Shown piece after piece: positions 46,124-55,131 of a DNA stretch of 64,000 nt (position 1 is its first letter; every line of letters starts with the position of its first letter). The stretch spans positions 62,001-126,000 of the forward strand of contig JAHIVH010000061.1 of NCBI GenBank assembly GCA_018816735.1, given 5' to 3'. Source of the DNA: Pseudomonadota bacterium. GTDB lineage: Bacteria > Desulfobacterota > Desulfobacteria > Desulfobacterales > JAHIVH01. Made by a program: the position numbers and the translations under genes. The notes under the pieces were generated by a model that did no database searches, was not told the DNA's origin, and saw nothing but the letters and a program-made list of their open reading frames with translations.

Positions 46124-49100
46124 ATGATTATCTCTGATACAGCGGTTAACAACCGTGTCAGTGTGTTTATATTGGCGCTGATTATTCTTGTTTTCGGAAC
46201 CTCCAGTTATAACAGCCTTCCACGGGAAAACAGCCCGGACATCTCCATACCCTATGTGTTTATCTCGACATCATATAAAGGTGTTGCCTCATCTGATATT
46301 GAAACTTCGATTACCATTCCCATTGAAAAAAAATTAAAAGGTCTTGAAGGTGTCAAAAAAATCCATTCCATCAGTTCCGAAGGGATTTCAAAAATCAATA
46401 TCGAGTTTGTTCCGGGCACGAACATTGACGATGCTCTGCAAAAAGTGAAAGACAAGGTTGATGAATCTAAAAATGATCTGCCCCAGGACCTTGAAAACGA
46501 TCCGTCTGTATTTGAGGTCAATTTTTCAGAAATGCCCATCGTGGTCTACTCCATCAGTGGTACATGCGGGATGGCCAGATTAAAAGAAATCGCAGATGAA
46601 CTGGAGGAAGACATCGAATCGATTCCCGGTGTGCTCCAGGTCGATGTTACCGGTGGAAGCGAAAGAGAGATCATCATTGAAGTCGATCCTGATAAGCTGA
46701 CCTATTACCGGATTCCGATCAGTGCATTTTTTTCTGCTGTAAACAACGAAAACCAGAACACTTCCGGCGGGTCAATATCATTGGGTGACGGACGATATCA
46801 GCTGCGTGTTCCGGGCGAGATATCTGATCCGAATGAACTGTATCATGTGGTCGTGGCTTCGTTTAACGGCAGACCGGTTTATTTGAAAGATCTGGCTGTT
46901 GTCAAGGACGGCTTCAAGGATGAGGACAGCCGGTCACGCTTGAATGGCAAGGAGGCCATCAATGTTGCCGTCAAGAAAAGGACCGGCGAAAACATCCTGA
47001 TCATTTCAGAAGAGATTGACCGGTTAATAGAGAACAAAAAGCTTTCCTGGCCTGCAGGCACCCAGATCACAAAACTGATGAATGACGCCAAGGAGATTCG
47101 TAACATGGTTCTCGATCTCGAAAACAATATTCTCTCTGGCCTCATTCTTGTCGTTGTTGTATTATTTTTTGCCTTAGGGCTCAGAAATTCAGTTCTTGTG
47201 GCACTTGCCATCCCCTTTTCCATGCTTCTCTCGTTTATGGTGCTCTCCGTATTTGGCATTACGCTCAATATGGTTGTTCTTTTTTCTTTGACCCTCGCAC
47301 TGGGGATGCTTGTGGATAATGCCATCGTCATTGTTGAAAATATTTACCGGTATATGGAGCAGGGCGTACCTAAAATCGAAGCTGCCATAAAAGGCACATC
47401 TGAAGTTGCCTATCCGGTTATCGGGTCTACGCTAACCACACTGGCCGCTTTTTTGCCACTTGCGTTCTGGCCTGGCATTATGGGCGAATTCATGAAATAT
47501 CTGCCGATTACGCTCATTATCACACTTTCTTCAAGTCTTTTTGTGGCACTCGTCATCAACCCGGCATTATGTGCCTTTTTCATGAAAATCAAAATAAACC
47601 CTTCCGAGCAAACAGATGCATCGGGTGATGATATTAATGCCATGGGCGAACAACCTATCGAAATTAAAGGAAAAATTTTAGAAAGTTATTCAAAAGTATT
47701 AAAGATAGCTCTCCAATTTCGCGTGTCTGTGCTTTTATGCAGCGTCGCTCTATTAGTACTCCTGACGCTGATCTGGGTGTTTGCTGTCGGGCTTGAACGA
47801 CCGCTTGAATTTTTTCCTGAAATCGATCCCAGAAACATTTACGTCAACATCGACCCTCCTGAAGGAGCGGATCTGGACTATATTGACCAGATTCTAAAAA
47901 AAGTGGAGATTGTGGCCAGCAGTGCGTTAAACAAGGATGATGAAAAGGCATATCTTGATTTTATCACATCCCCGCCGCTGAATCATTACAACGATACATA
48001 TGACCCGAAACCGTTTAAAGATAAAAACGGAGAACCCTTTACCGGGCCAACAAGTTTCAGGAATGTCAAACACATTTATGCAAAAGTCATTAAAAATTTC
48101 AGCGGGGCCACGTTTGGCTCAAGTGCAGATAACCATCTGGGGATTCAGTTTCTTGACCTTGAGGACAGAATCACACCGTCGGTCAATGATATGGAAGAAA
48201 TCAGAAAACGGGTTCAATACATCCCGGGCGCACGCATAACCGTTGAAAAGGAGAACAATGGACCGCCCACCGGACCGCCGATCAATATTGAAATTTCAGG
48301 TGACAACTATCAGAATCTTGGCAGGCTGGCCAAAGATGTGCGTAGAATTATCGGCAAAATCCCCCATATGGCAGATCTGAGAGATGACTATGTGGATGCC
48401 ATACCTGCGATACAGATTAACGTTGACAAACAGAAAGCCGCCATGTTCGGGCTTTCAACCTATACCATCGGATATGTGATAAAAACAGCCTTCAATGGAC
48501 TTAACATCTCGACCTATTACGCGAATAATGACGATTTTGATATCACGGTAAAACTTCCTGAAAACGACCGGAAAACAACGGATGTGCTTCATGCGCTGAT
48601 GATTCCGACTCCCACAGGCCAGCTTGTTCCTCTGACCACCGTTGCCAGCATTACCTACGCCGGCAGCCTCGGTGATATTGTGAGAATCGATCACAACCGT
48701 GTGGTCACCATCAAGGCAAATGTAGAAAACAACAAGATACCCGGTGTCTTGCTGAGAACGCAGGCAGAAGAACTGCTTAAGAATTTTACCCTGCCCAAAG
48801 GATATGGCATAACCTTCACCGGCGAAAATAAGAGCCAGAAAGAATCTGAAGACTTTCTTGAAAAGGCTTTTATCATTGCGATATTTCTTATTTTTCTCAT
48901 TCTTGTGACACTCTTCAACTCGGTCAATCAGCCGTTGATTATTATGGTTTCCGTCATCTTGTCTCTGGGGGGCGTGTTTCTGGGCCTTACTGTGTTAAGT
49001 CTTCCCTTTGGCGTGATTATGACAGGTGTGGGCACCATATCCCTGGCAGGTGTTGTGGTAAATAACGCTATTGTGCTTATCGATTATACAAACAAATTAA

Positions 49101-49453
49101 AAGAACGTGGGCTTTCTACCCAGCAGGCCATTATCTCAGCAGGAGCCACACGACTAAGACCGGTCATGCTGACGGCGATCACAACCATATTGGGCCTTTT
49201 GCCTATGGTAACCGGTATTTCATATGATTTTCATAAAATGAGCATATCTCTTGTGAGCGAATCATCACAATACTGGCGATCCATGGCCATTGTCGTCATA
49301 TTCGGGCTGATGATTGCGACAATTCTCACGCTAGTGGTTGTGCCCACCCTGTACTCGCTCCTTTCTGATTTTCCCCGGGTCATGAAATCCATTTATGGAA
49401 AGGTTCATGATTGGTATTGGCAGACCTTTGATCGGCTGGCCGGAGAAAAATGA
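46124..49453 (+). CDS. RND efflux transporter (HAE1/AcrB family)
   Basis: 1109 residues, full length for an RND pump with 12 membrane segments and two large periplasmic loops. It starts MIISDTAVNNRVSVFILALI as the family does. The fourth segment has LGMLVDNAIVIVEN: the first proton-relay Asp is kept, while the second is Asn rather than Asp, a variant seen in many uncharacterised HAE1 pumps. The C-terminal half has GVVVNNAIVLIDYTN. It has the loop FFPEIDPRNIYVNID. Substrate cannot be inferred. It is the last gene of the operon; the convergent PHP gene ends 54 bases on. Confidence 0.92.
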   Translation: MIISDTAVNNRVSVFILALIILVFGTSSYNSLPRENSPDISIPYVFISTSYKGVASSDIETSITIPIEKKLKGLEGVKKIHSISSEGISKINIEFVPGTNIDDALQKVKDKVDESKNDLPQDLENDPSVFEVNFSEMPIVVYSISGTCGMARLKEIADELEEDIESIPGVLQVDVTGGSEREIIIEVDPDKLTYYRIPISAFFSAVNNENQNTSGGSISLGDGRYQLRVPGEISDPNELYHVVVASFNGRPVYLKDLAVVKDGFKDEDSRSRLNGKEAINVAVKKRTGENILIISEEIDRLIENKKLSWPAGTQITKLMNDAKEIRNMVLDLENNILSGLILVVVVLFFALGLRNSVLVALAIPFSMLLSFMVLSVFGITLNMVVLFSLTLALGMLVDNAIVIVENIYRYMEQGVPKIEAAIKGTSEVAYPVIGSTLTTLAAFLPLAFWPGIMGEFMKYLPITLIITLSSSLFVALVINPALCAFFMKIKINPSEQTDASGDDINAMGEQPIEIKGKILESYSKVLKIALQFRVSVLLCSVALLVLLTLIWVFAVGLERPLEFFPEIDPRNIYVNIDPPEGADLDYIDQILKKVEIVASSALNKDDEKAYLDFITSPPLNHYNDTYDPKPFKDKNGEPFTGPTSFRNVKHIYAKVIKNFSGATFGSSADNHLGIQFLDLEDRITPSVNDMEEIRKRVQYIPGARITVEKENNGPPTGPPINIEISGDNYQNLGRLAKDVRRIIGKIPHMADLRDDYVDAIPAIQINVDKQKAAMFGLSTYTIGYVIKTAFNGLNISTYYANNDDFDITVKLPENDRKTTDVLHALMIPTPTGQLVPLTTVASITYAGSLGDIVRIDHNRVVTIKANVENNKIPGVLLRTQAEELLKNFTLPKGYGITFTGENKSQKESEDFLEKAFIIAIFLIFLILVTLFNSVNQPLIIMVSVILSLGGVFLGLTVLSLPFGVIMTGVGTISLAGVVVNNAIVLIDYTNKLKERGLSTQQAIISAGATRLRPVMLTAITTILGLLPMVTGISYDFHKMSISLVSESSQYWRSMAIVVIFGLMIATILTLVVVPTLYSLLSDFPRVMKSIYGKVHDWYWQTFDRLAGEK

Positions 49454-49507
49454 CGTATCGGGGTTGGGGTTCTCTTCCTCCGATTTGACAGAAGCGAGTG
49501 CGGTAAA

Positions 49508-50158
49508 TTATAAGGTGATTTGGCAGAGGTGCGCCGCATTCTGCTGCATGTCAAAAAAATCCTGTTCGGCAAGCCCCGCACCTTTTACAATCCTGATGGC
49601 TTTTTCCTGGGTTATCAGGTCAGAAGGGGCGTGAGTATCTGTGTTGATGACCATTTTGGCATTGTTTTCTTTTGCAAGTTTTGCCACGTGGCCGTTCGTC
49701 AGAGAATGGCCCTTTCGAGCCGTAATCTCTAAAAAAATGCCGTTTTCTCTTGCAAGACACACTTCCTCCCTTGAAATCAGGCCAGGATGCGCGAGTATAT
49801 CAATATCTGCATTCAATGCAGCCATGTTTGTTCCCTGCACAACAGGTTCAACAATGGTTTCTCCATGAACAATGATAATTTCCGCACCAAGAGATCGAGC
49901 CTTTACGACCAACATGGAAATGTGGGGCGGCGGCACATGGGTCAATTCAACGCCTGCAATGACCTTAATGCCAACGAGCACACTGTTCAGTTCTCGGGCG
50001 ACTTTAACAATATTGGGAACGACAAAATCGATATTGGACGCATCAACATGATCTGAAATGCCAATTCCTGAAAGCCCCATGTGCTGGGCACGACGGACCA
50101 GTTCTGACGGAATAAGCTCGCCATCGCTGAAAACAGTATGTGTGTGAAGATCGATCAC
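49508..50158 (-). CDS. PHP-domain phosphoesterase (histidinol-phosphatase-like)
   Basis: 216 residues. It has the PHP metal-binding motifs MIDLHTHTVFSDGELIP (1-17), GISDHVDASN, the Glu in GVELTH, AHPG (DILAHPGLIS) and NTDTHAPSDLI near the end, so all clusters of metal-binding His/Asp/Glu are present. PHP proteins hydrolyse small phosphate esters or nucleic-acid-linked phosphates; the substrate here is unknown. It lies alone, convergent with the RND pump, about 95 bases from the next gene upstream on the same strand. Confidence 0.85.
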   Translation of the reverse strand: MIDLHTHTVFSDGELIPSELVRRAQHMGLSGIGISDHVDASNIDFVVPNIVKVARELNSVLVGIKVIAGVELTHVPPPHISMLVVKARSLGAEIIIVHGETIVEPVVQGTNMAALNADIDILAHPGLISREEVCLARENGIFLEITARKGHSLTNGHVAKLAKENNAKMVINTDTHAPSDLITQEKAIRIVKGAGLAEQDFFDMQQNAAHLCQITL

Positions 50159-50253
50159 CGTTTGTTTCTCCTGGTTTTTTTTATCACTTTTGCAACAGTG
50201 ATTGCGCTTTAAAAGGATAGGACCAATACATCTGAATCCCCCCGACCATCTTT

Positions 50254-50754
50254 TTACATTTTGTATTTTCCGAAATCATCCGAATTCAGTTTTTTCAGAT
50301 AATCTGCCCATTTTTTGCCTTCTTCACTGTCATCCGACATTTCGTATGTCTTTTGATGATCTGAAAATGATTTGACAATCACAACATCATCTACATAAAT
50401 ACGTTTTTTAAATCGAATCGCCAACGCAATGGCATCACTCGGCCTGGCATCCATATAGAAGTCACCATTGTCACGAGAAAAATATATCTTCGCATAATAG
50501 GTATTGTTTTTGAGATCACAGATCTCAATCTTGATCAAGTCGGCGTTTATCCTTTCTATAAAATTCTTGAACAGGTCGTGGGTCATGGGACGATCGAATT
50601 CAACATTTTGCAAGGCAGACGCTATGGATACCGCTTCCAGCATGCCAATCCATATGGGAAGTGTCTTTTCACCATCTATCGATTTCAGGAAAAGAATGGG
50701 TGCGTTTGTTTCCGGGTCCTGGGTTAATGCGGCAATGGTCATTTCGTGTAACAT
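50254..50754 (-). CDS. Bifunctional nuclease family protein (DUF151)
   Basis: 166 residues. The domain fills most of the chain, with SIDGEKTLPIWIGMLEAVSI, EFDRPMTHDLFKNFI and the signature DARPSDAIALAIRFKKRIYV. A plant member of this family has DNase and RNase activity; bacterial members are mostly uncharacterised. The acidic tail after residue 140 is lineage-typical. An AGGAGG site precedes the ATG, and a TATAAT-like -10 lies about 30 bases upstream without a clear -35. Confidence 0.88.
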   Translation of the reverse strand: MLHEMTIAALTQDPETNAPILFLKSIDGEKTLPIWIGMLEAVSIASALQNVEFDRPMTHDLFKNFIERINADLIKIEICDLKNNTYYAKIYFSRDNGDFYMDARPSDAIALAIRFKKRIYVDDVVIVKSFSDHQKTYEMSDDSEEGKKWADYLKKLNSDDFGKYKM

Positions 50755-50892
50755 GCTAACCTCCTATTTTTCCACTATTATAGCCAGAGTCAGGGGGCAT
50801 TCTTCTGTCGTCTGAAAATAATTCGATTCGTGGCAAGTTGACGTTTCAGTCATGCCTGATGAAATAAGAATAAGTCATGCCAAATACAGCCT

Positions 50893-52287
50893 TCATATTG
50901 TATATCCGTTTGTATTTTTTTTGCCCCACAAAGAATGGGAAAATGCCTTTTCAATTTTTATCTTAACCATTTGACCGGTCAATTTTTCGTTTTCCTGGCC
51001 GGGCTTGCTGTCATCGATAAAGTTAACAATTGTTATCCCGGAGGTTCTTCCAGTCCATTGTACCTTTTTCCCGGTTGATGGTTCTGTTGACTTTGTTTCT
51101 GAATGTTTGCTGTACCCCTCAACAAGTATTTCTTTAATTTTTCCTATCTCTTCTTGATGCTTGCTTCTGGTGATTGTCTCCTGAAGGTCCAAAATTATTT
51201 TCAGCCGGTCTTTTTTTTCGGCTTCATAAACCTTGGGCATAAATGATTCAGCGGGTGCATCAGGCCGATCTGAATACTTGAAAGCAAATAGCCCGTCAAA
51301 TTGAACCGTCTTCATCAGATGAATGGTTTCCTCAAAATCGTCTTTGGATTCGCCTGGAAACCCGACAATCATATCCGTTGTGATCTCAACGTTTGGAACA
51401 GCTTTTTTCAGTCTATTCACTTTATCAATATAGATTTCTTTTGTATAGTGCCGATTCATTTTTTTTAAGATTCGATCCGAACCGGACTGAACCGGAAGGT
51501 GAATGTGCTTGACAAGCTTATCAAGCGAGGCAATAGCCTGTATCAATTCATCGGACAAATCCTTTGGGTGAGACGTGGCAAAACGGATACGTTTAAGACC
51601 GTCTATGTCATTGACCTTGGAAAGAAGATCCGGAAACGAACACCACCCTTCCTTTTTTCCATAGCTGTTTACGTTTTGGCCCAAAAGCGTCACTTCCTTG
51701 ATCCCGTTTGACACAAGATTTTCAATTTCGGAAATAATTGCTTCAGGAACGCGACTGGTTTCCCTACCCCGCACATACGGTACGACACAATAGGTGCAGA
51801 AATTATCACAGCCACGCATGATAGTGACAAATTTTGAAATATCCGTTCCGGTTTGATAATCTGTTATGGGATAAAGATCATCTTCAAGGGACACTGACAT
51901 GTCTATATCTACAATTCTTTCCCTGTTTTTTTCAATTTCCGTAACATGCTTTGGCAATCTGCCGATGGCGCGTGTTCCAAAAACAATATCCACCTGAGGC
52001 ACACGCTTGAAAATTTTTTCGCCCTCCTGCTGAGCCACACACCCGCCGATTCCGATGATCAACTGGTGGTTCTTGTTTTTAATCTGGGAGGCCCTTCCAA
52101 GAAAACTGAATGCTTTTTCTTCCGCCTTGGCGCGTATGGAACAGGTATTCACAATAATCAGATCTGCATGTTCAAGTGAATCCGTTTTTGAATAATTCAC
52201 CGGCTGAAGTAAATTTTCAATCTGTTCAGAATCATACACATTCATCTGGCAACCGATGGTGTAAATATATACTTTCTTTTCTTTCAT
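50893..52287 (-). CDS. miaB: tRNA-2-methylthio-N6-dimethylallyladenosine synthase MiaB
   Basis: 464 residues. The N-terminal methylthiotransferase domain has its three cluster cysteines at C13 (GCQMN), C49 (NTCSIR) and C83 (GGCVAQ). The radical SAM cluster C160-DNF-C164-TY-C167 is followed by VVPYVRGRE, the sequence typical of MiaB rather than MtaB or RimO. A C-terminal TRAM domain starts near residue 375. The enzyme adds a methylthio group to i6A37 of tRNAs reading U. It starts six bases after the DUF4911 gene. Confidence 0.95.
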   Translation of the reverse strand: MKEKKVYIYTIGCQMNVYDSEQIENLLQPVNYSKTDSLEHADLIIVNTCSIRAKAEEKAFSFLGRASQIKNKNHQLIIGIGGCVAQQEGEKIFKRVPQVDIVFGTRAIGRLPKHVTEIEKNRERIVDIDMSVSLEDDLYPITDYQTGTDISKFVTIMRGCDNFCTYCVVPYVRGRETSRVPEAIISEIENLVSNGIKEVTLLGQNVNSYGKKEGWCSFPDLLSKVNDIDGLKRIRFATSHPKDLSDELIQAIASLDKLVKHIHLPVQSGSDRILKKMNRHYTKEIYIDKVNRLKKAVPNVEITTDMIVGFPGESKDDFEETIHLMKTVQFDGLFAFKYSDRPDAPAESFMPKVYEAEKKDRLKIILDLQETITRSKHQEEIGKIKEILVEGYSKHSETKSTEPSTGKKVQWTGRTSGITIVNFIDDSKPGQENEKLTGQMVKIKIEKAFSHSLWGKKNTNGYTI

Positions 52288-52292
52288 TTTGG

Positions 52293-52556
52293 TCAGTAGA
52301 TAATCTCCGTGTCAGGAATATCAAAATCCACAGGCGTGATCATGATTTCATCTTTTAGACTATGAATCACATCATGAACCTCTTCCTCGCATCCGGGTGC
52401 GATTGTGATAATGATTTGTCCTGTTTCAGCATTTTTTGTGGTGATCACAGCGATACCGTCGTACCCTTCAAATATAAACCGGATAAAACCAATGAATTCC
52501 TTTTCAACCTGATACTGCTTTCTAATTGTATGAAGCCTTGTGTCCAATGTGCTCAT
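52293..52556 (-). CDS. DUF4911-like small protein
   Basis: 87 residues, no membrane segment or signal. The part IGFIRFIFEGYDGIAVITTK and the acidic C-terminus resemble DUF4911 proteins, which in deltaproteobacteria usually sit directly upstream of miaB, as here (five bases between). Function unknown; the position hints at a role with MiaB or cluster assembly. Its ATG overlaps the stop of a small upstream frame (ATGA). Confidence 0.7.
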   Translation of the reverse strand: MSTLDTRLHTIRKQYQVEKEFIGFIRFIFEGYDGIAVITTKNAETGQIIITIAPGCEEEVHDVIHSLKDEIMITPVDFDIPDTEIIY

Positions 52557-52735
52557 AGCAAATCCATCCCTGAATCGGTCGGGTTAAGTTGTTCATGAAC
52601 TGACATATCCTTTTTAAAAATAATATCAAGGTTTAATCTGCGTGACCAAATCTTTTTACCATCAATATCCATAGGATTTGACCAAAAGCAATTTATCTCT
52701 TCTACCTGAAAAATAGAGTTTTGTATTGTTCTCAT
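52553..52735 (-). CDS. Small hypothetical protein coupled to the DUF4911 gene
   Basis: 60 residues, charged, with no membrane segment and no family I recognise. The reason to call it is the ATGA overlap of its stop with the start of the DUF4911-like gene, a pattern of translational coupling. No clear ribosome site precedes its ATG. It may instead be part of an untranslated leader. Confidence 0.35.
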   Translation of the reverse strand: MRTIQNSIFQVEEINCFWSNPMDIDGKKIWSRRLNLDIIFKKDMSVHEQLNPTDSGMDLL

Positions 52736-52792
52736 CAGATGAATGCGCTATCTAATAACGCCAGAATTCAAAAGGAATATATGGCTTAAATT

Positions 52793-54535
52793 ATGATAAA
52801 AACCTGGACCTATCTCAAACCGGATATCAGAAAAGTTAAAACGATTCAAAACGCACTTAAATGCCATGAAATTATAGCAAAAATACTTGTAAACCGGGGA
52901 ATTCATCAAAGTGCAAACGCATTATCCTATATCAATACATCTCCATTGAACATGCGTGATCCCTTTTCCTTGAAAGATATGATGAAAGCTGCCGAAAGAA
53001 CGGCCGTCGCCATAAAAAGCCGGGAAAAAATACTTATCTTTGGAGACTATGATGCAGACGGTGTGACATCCATAACGATATTGCATGATTTTTTGGTGCG
53101 ATGCGGCTCAGATGTCACGTTTTATATCCCGCATCGGATGAATGAGGGATACGGTCTTAAAGCAGCGCATATCAGACAGTTCCAATCAAACCTGGCTCCC
53201 AGCCTTATCATCACTGTGGATTGCGGTATGGCCAGTCATGATGCTGCCCTGGAAGTCAAAAAATCAGAAATCGATCTGATCATTACTGACCATCACGCCT
53301 CAGGTGAAACGATTCCTGAGGCTTTTGCAATTATCAATCCGAAGCAATCCGAATGTCAATCCGGCCTTTCCCATCTTGCAGGTGTTGGTGTTGTTTTTTA
53401 TTTTCTGATGGCACTTCGGAAACACCTGCGTGACATTAATTTTTTTATCGATAGACCGGAACCCAATCTTAAACAAATGTGTGATCTCGTTGCCATAGGG
53501 ACTATGGCAGATATGGTTCCCTTAATAGACGAAAATCGTATAATAGTGCATACTGGGCTTGAAGTCCTTAGATCAAGGGGAAGAAAAGGCCTTCAGGCAA
53601 TTGTGTCGCTTTCCGGTATAAACGGCGACGAACTGACTGCCGAAGATATCGCTTTTAAAATTGCCCCAAGACTCAATTCTGCTGGTAGAATAGGCCATGC
53701 CAATATTGCACTGAATCTCTTGCTTGAAACAGATGACAAACAGGCTATGGCGATTGCAAGACAAATAGAGGAAATGAATGCAAAACGGAAGGAACTGGAA
53801 GACAATATATTTGACCAGGTGGAATCTTATATTGACCGGCACCCGAACGAGACGTATCGCTCTATTGTTTTATCAAGCAATTATTGGCACCTGGGCGTTT
53901 TGGGAATCGTATGTTCACGCCTGGCAAATAAATATTATAAACCTGTCATCCTTGTTTCTCTGGATACGGCCAAGGGAACCGGTTCAGGAAGAAGTATTCC
54001 CGGACTGAATCTATTCAAAATCCTTTCCATGTGCAAGAATGACCTGTTACAGTTTGGTGGTCATCAAATGGCCACAGGCTTAACCATTTCACCTGACAAA
54101 ATTCAATCCTTCAAATATCATTTTGATCAGATAATAGAAGAAAACCACGCAAAAGAGAAATTGATTCCTAAACTCTGCATTGATGCTGAGCTTGACTTCT
54201 CGGATATAACCGAAACACTGATAGACCAAATCGAAACATTGCAGCCATTTGGTGAGGAGAATCCCGAACCTGTTTTTTCATCGAGAAACATTCTTATTCA
54301 GAACACATCGGACATTGGTAAGCACCACAAACGTTTTACCCTTTTTCAAAAGAACGGCAAATCAGACAAAAAGTTAAATGCCATCTGTTTCAATTACTCC
54401 TATCCAAATTCAAAAAATGATAAATTTGACCAAATTGCCTATTCCATAAAATGGAATCGCTGGAAAGGGCAAAAAACAGCTCAGCTTGTTATTGCGGACT
54501 TTAAAAAAATTTCTTGCAATCTTTTAAAGGAGTGA
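52793..54535 (+). CDS. recJ: Single-stranded-DNA-specific exonuclease RecJ
   Basis: 580 residues, the usual RecJ length. DHH domain motifs: GDYDADGVTS (84-93), TVDCGMASHD (141-150) and D166-H167-H168. The DHHA1 part has GTGSGRSIPGLNLF and the GGH motif FGGHQMATGL, followed by the OB-fold ending QLVIADFK. RecJ degrades single-stranded DNA 5' to 3' in recombination and repair. It is divergent from the miaB group with 57 bases between. Confidence 0.93.
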   Translation: MIKTWTYLKPDIRKVKTIQNALKCHEIIAKILVNRGIHQSANALSYINTSPLNMRDPFSLKDMMKAAERTAVAIKSREKILIFGDYDADGVTSITILHDFLVRCGSDVTFYIPHRMNEGYGLKAAHIRQFQSNLAPSLIITVDCGMASHDAALEVKKSEIDLIITDHHASGETIPEAFAIINPKQSECQSGLSHLAGVGVVFYFLMALRKHLRDINFFIDRPEPNLKQMCDLVAIGTMADMVPLIDENRIIVHTGLEVLRSRGRKGLQAIVSLSGINGDELTAEDIAFKIAPRLNSAGRIGHANIALNLLLETDDKQAMAIARQIEEMNAKRKELEDNIFDQVESYIDRHPNETYRSIVLSSNYWHLGVLGIVCSRLANKYYKPVILVSLDTAKGTGSGRSIPGLNLFKILSMCKNDLLQFGGHQMATGLTISPDKIQSFKYHFDQIIEENHAKEKLIPKLCIDAELDFSDITETLIDQIETLQPFGEENPEPVFSSRNILIQNTSDIGKHHKRFTLFQKNGKSDKKLNAICFNYSYPNSKNDKFDQIAYSIKWNRWKGQKTAQLVIADFKKISCNLLKE

Positions 54536-54654
54536 TTAGTATGTGACTTTTGTGTAAGGCGGAATGCCTATGTAGCTTGATTTAATTTTTGCTGGAATCA
54601 TTAGGCATGGTTTGAATTCCCAGCATGAGAATATGTGATAAAGAGGTTCATAAA

Positions 54655-55077
54655 ATGGCGAAAATGTTTCGACCAAGCAACCGGGAGTCAGTGATTCTAT
54701 CCAAAATCGAATCATCAAAGGAACGCTCCAGAAAAAATTCGATTAATAGTGTTAGAGACAATATTGATCAATTAAGCAATACCATTGCAACAAAACTCAT
54801 TGAAAAAAAACATATAGAAACAACGAGCAAAAATTCGCTTGAAGAGCAGATCGGGAAAAGGCTGCACACGCTTTGCAATTCAGAAGATTTTGATATTGAC
54901 TACCAGATTGCTCCTTTTAGGAATCTGGTGACCCATCCCCACGTTGTCAGCCTTTATCTTACAGCTTTTGTTCTGGAATCTTTAATTAATCATAAGGATG
55001 TCATTGATATTTTTGGAACGGACGAAGAAATATATAGTTGCATAAACCGGCAAGTCCAAAAATATGTACCTCAGTAA
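54655..55077 (+). CDS. Unrecognised soluble protein
   Basis: 140 residues from the ATG at 54655, which has AGAGG eight bases upstream; an in-frame ATG at 54625 lacks a site. No signal or membrane segment. The first half is charged and probably helical, the second half (from about 78) looks globular (APFRNLVTHPHVVSLYLTAF). I recognise no family. It follows recJ by about 120 bases and is convergent with the aminomutase gene. Confidence 0.55.
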   Translation: MAKMFRPSNRESVILSKIESSKERSRKNSINSVRDNIDQLSNTIATKLIEKKHIETTSKNSLEEQIGKRLHTLCNSEDFDIDYQIAPFRNLVTHPHVVSLYLTAFVLESLINHKDVIDIFGTDEEIYSCINRQVQKYVPQ

Positions 55078-55131
55078 AGGTCTTCTCCTATAAGAAAATT
55101 CCGATAGCATCTGAGTGATTGTCTTGCCAGG

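Noticed and set aside
46879..47331. Open frame of 150 codons on the minus strand
   Set aside because: Antisense to the RND transporter; no ribosome site or family.
54591..54624. Possible stem-loop after recJ
   Set aside because: The arms pair with a bulge and there is no T-run, so it is not a convincing terminator.
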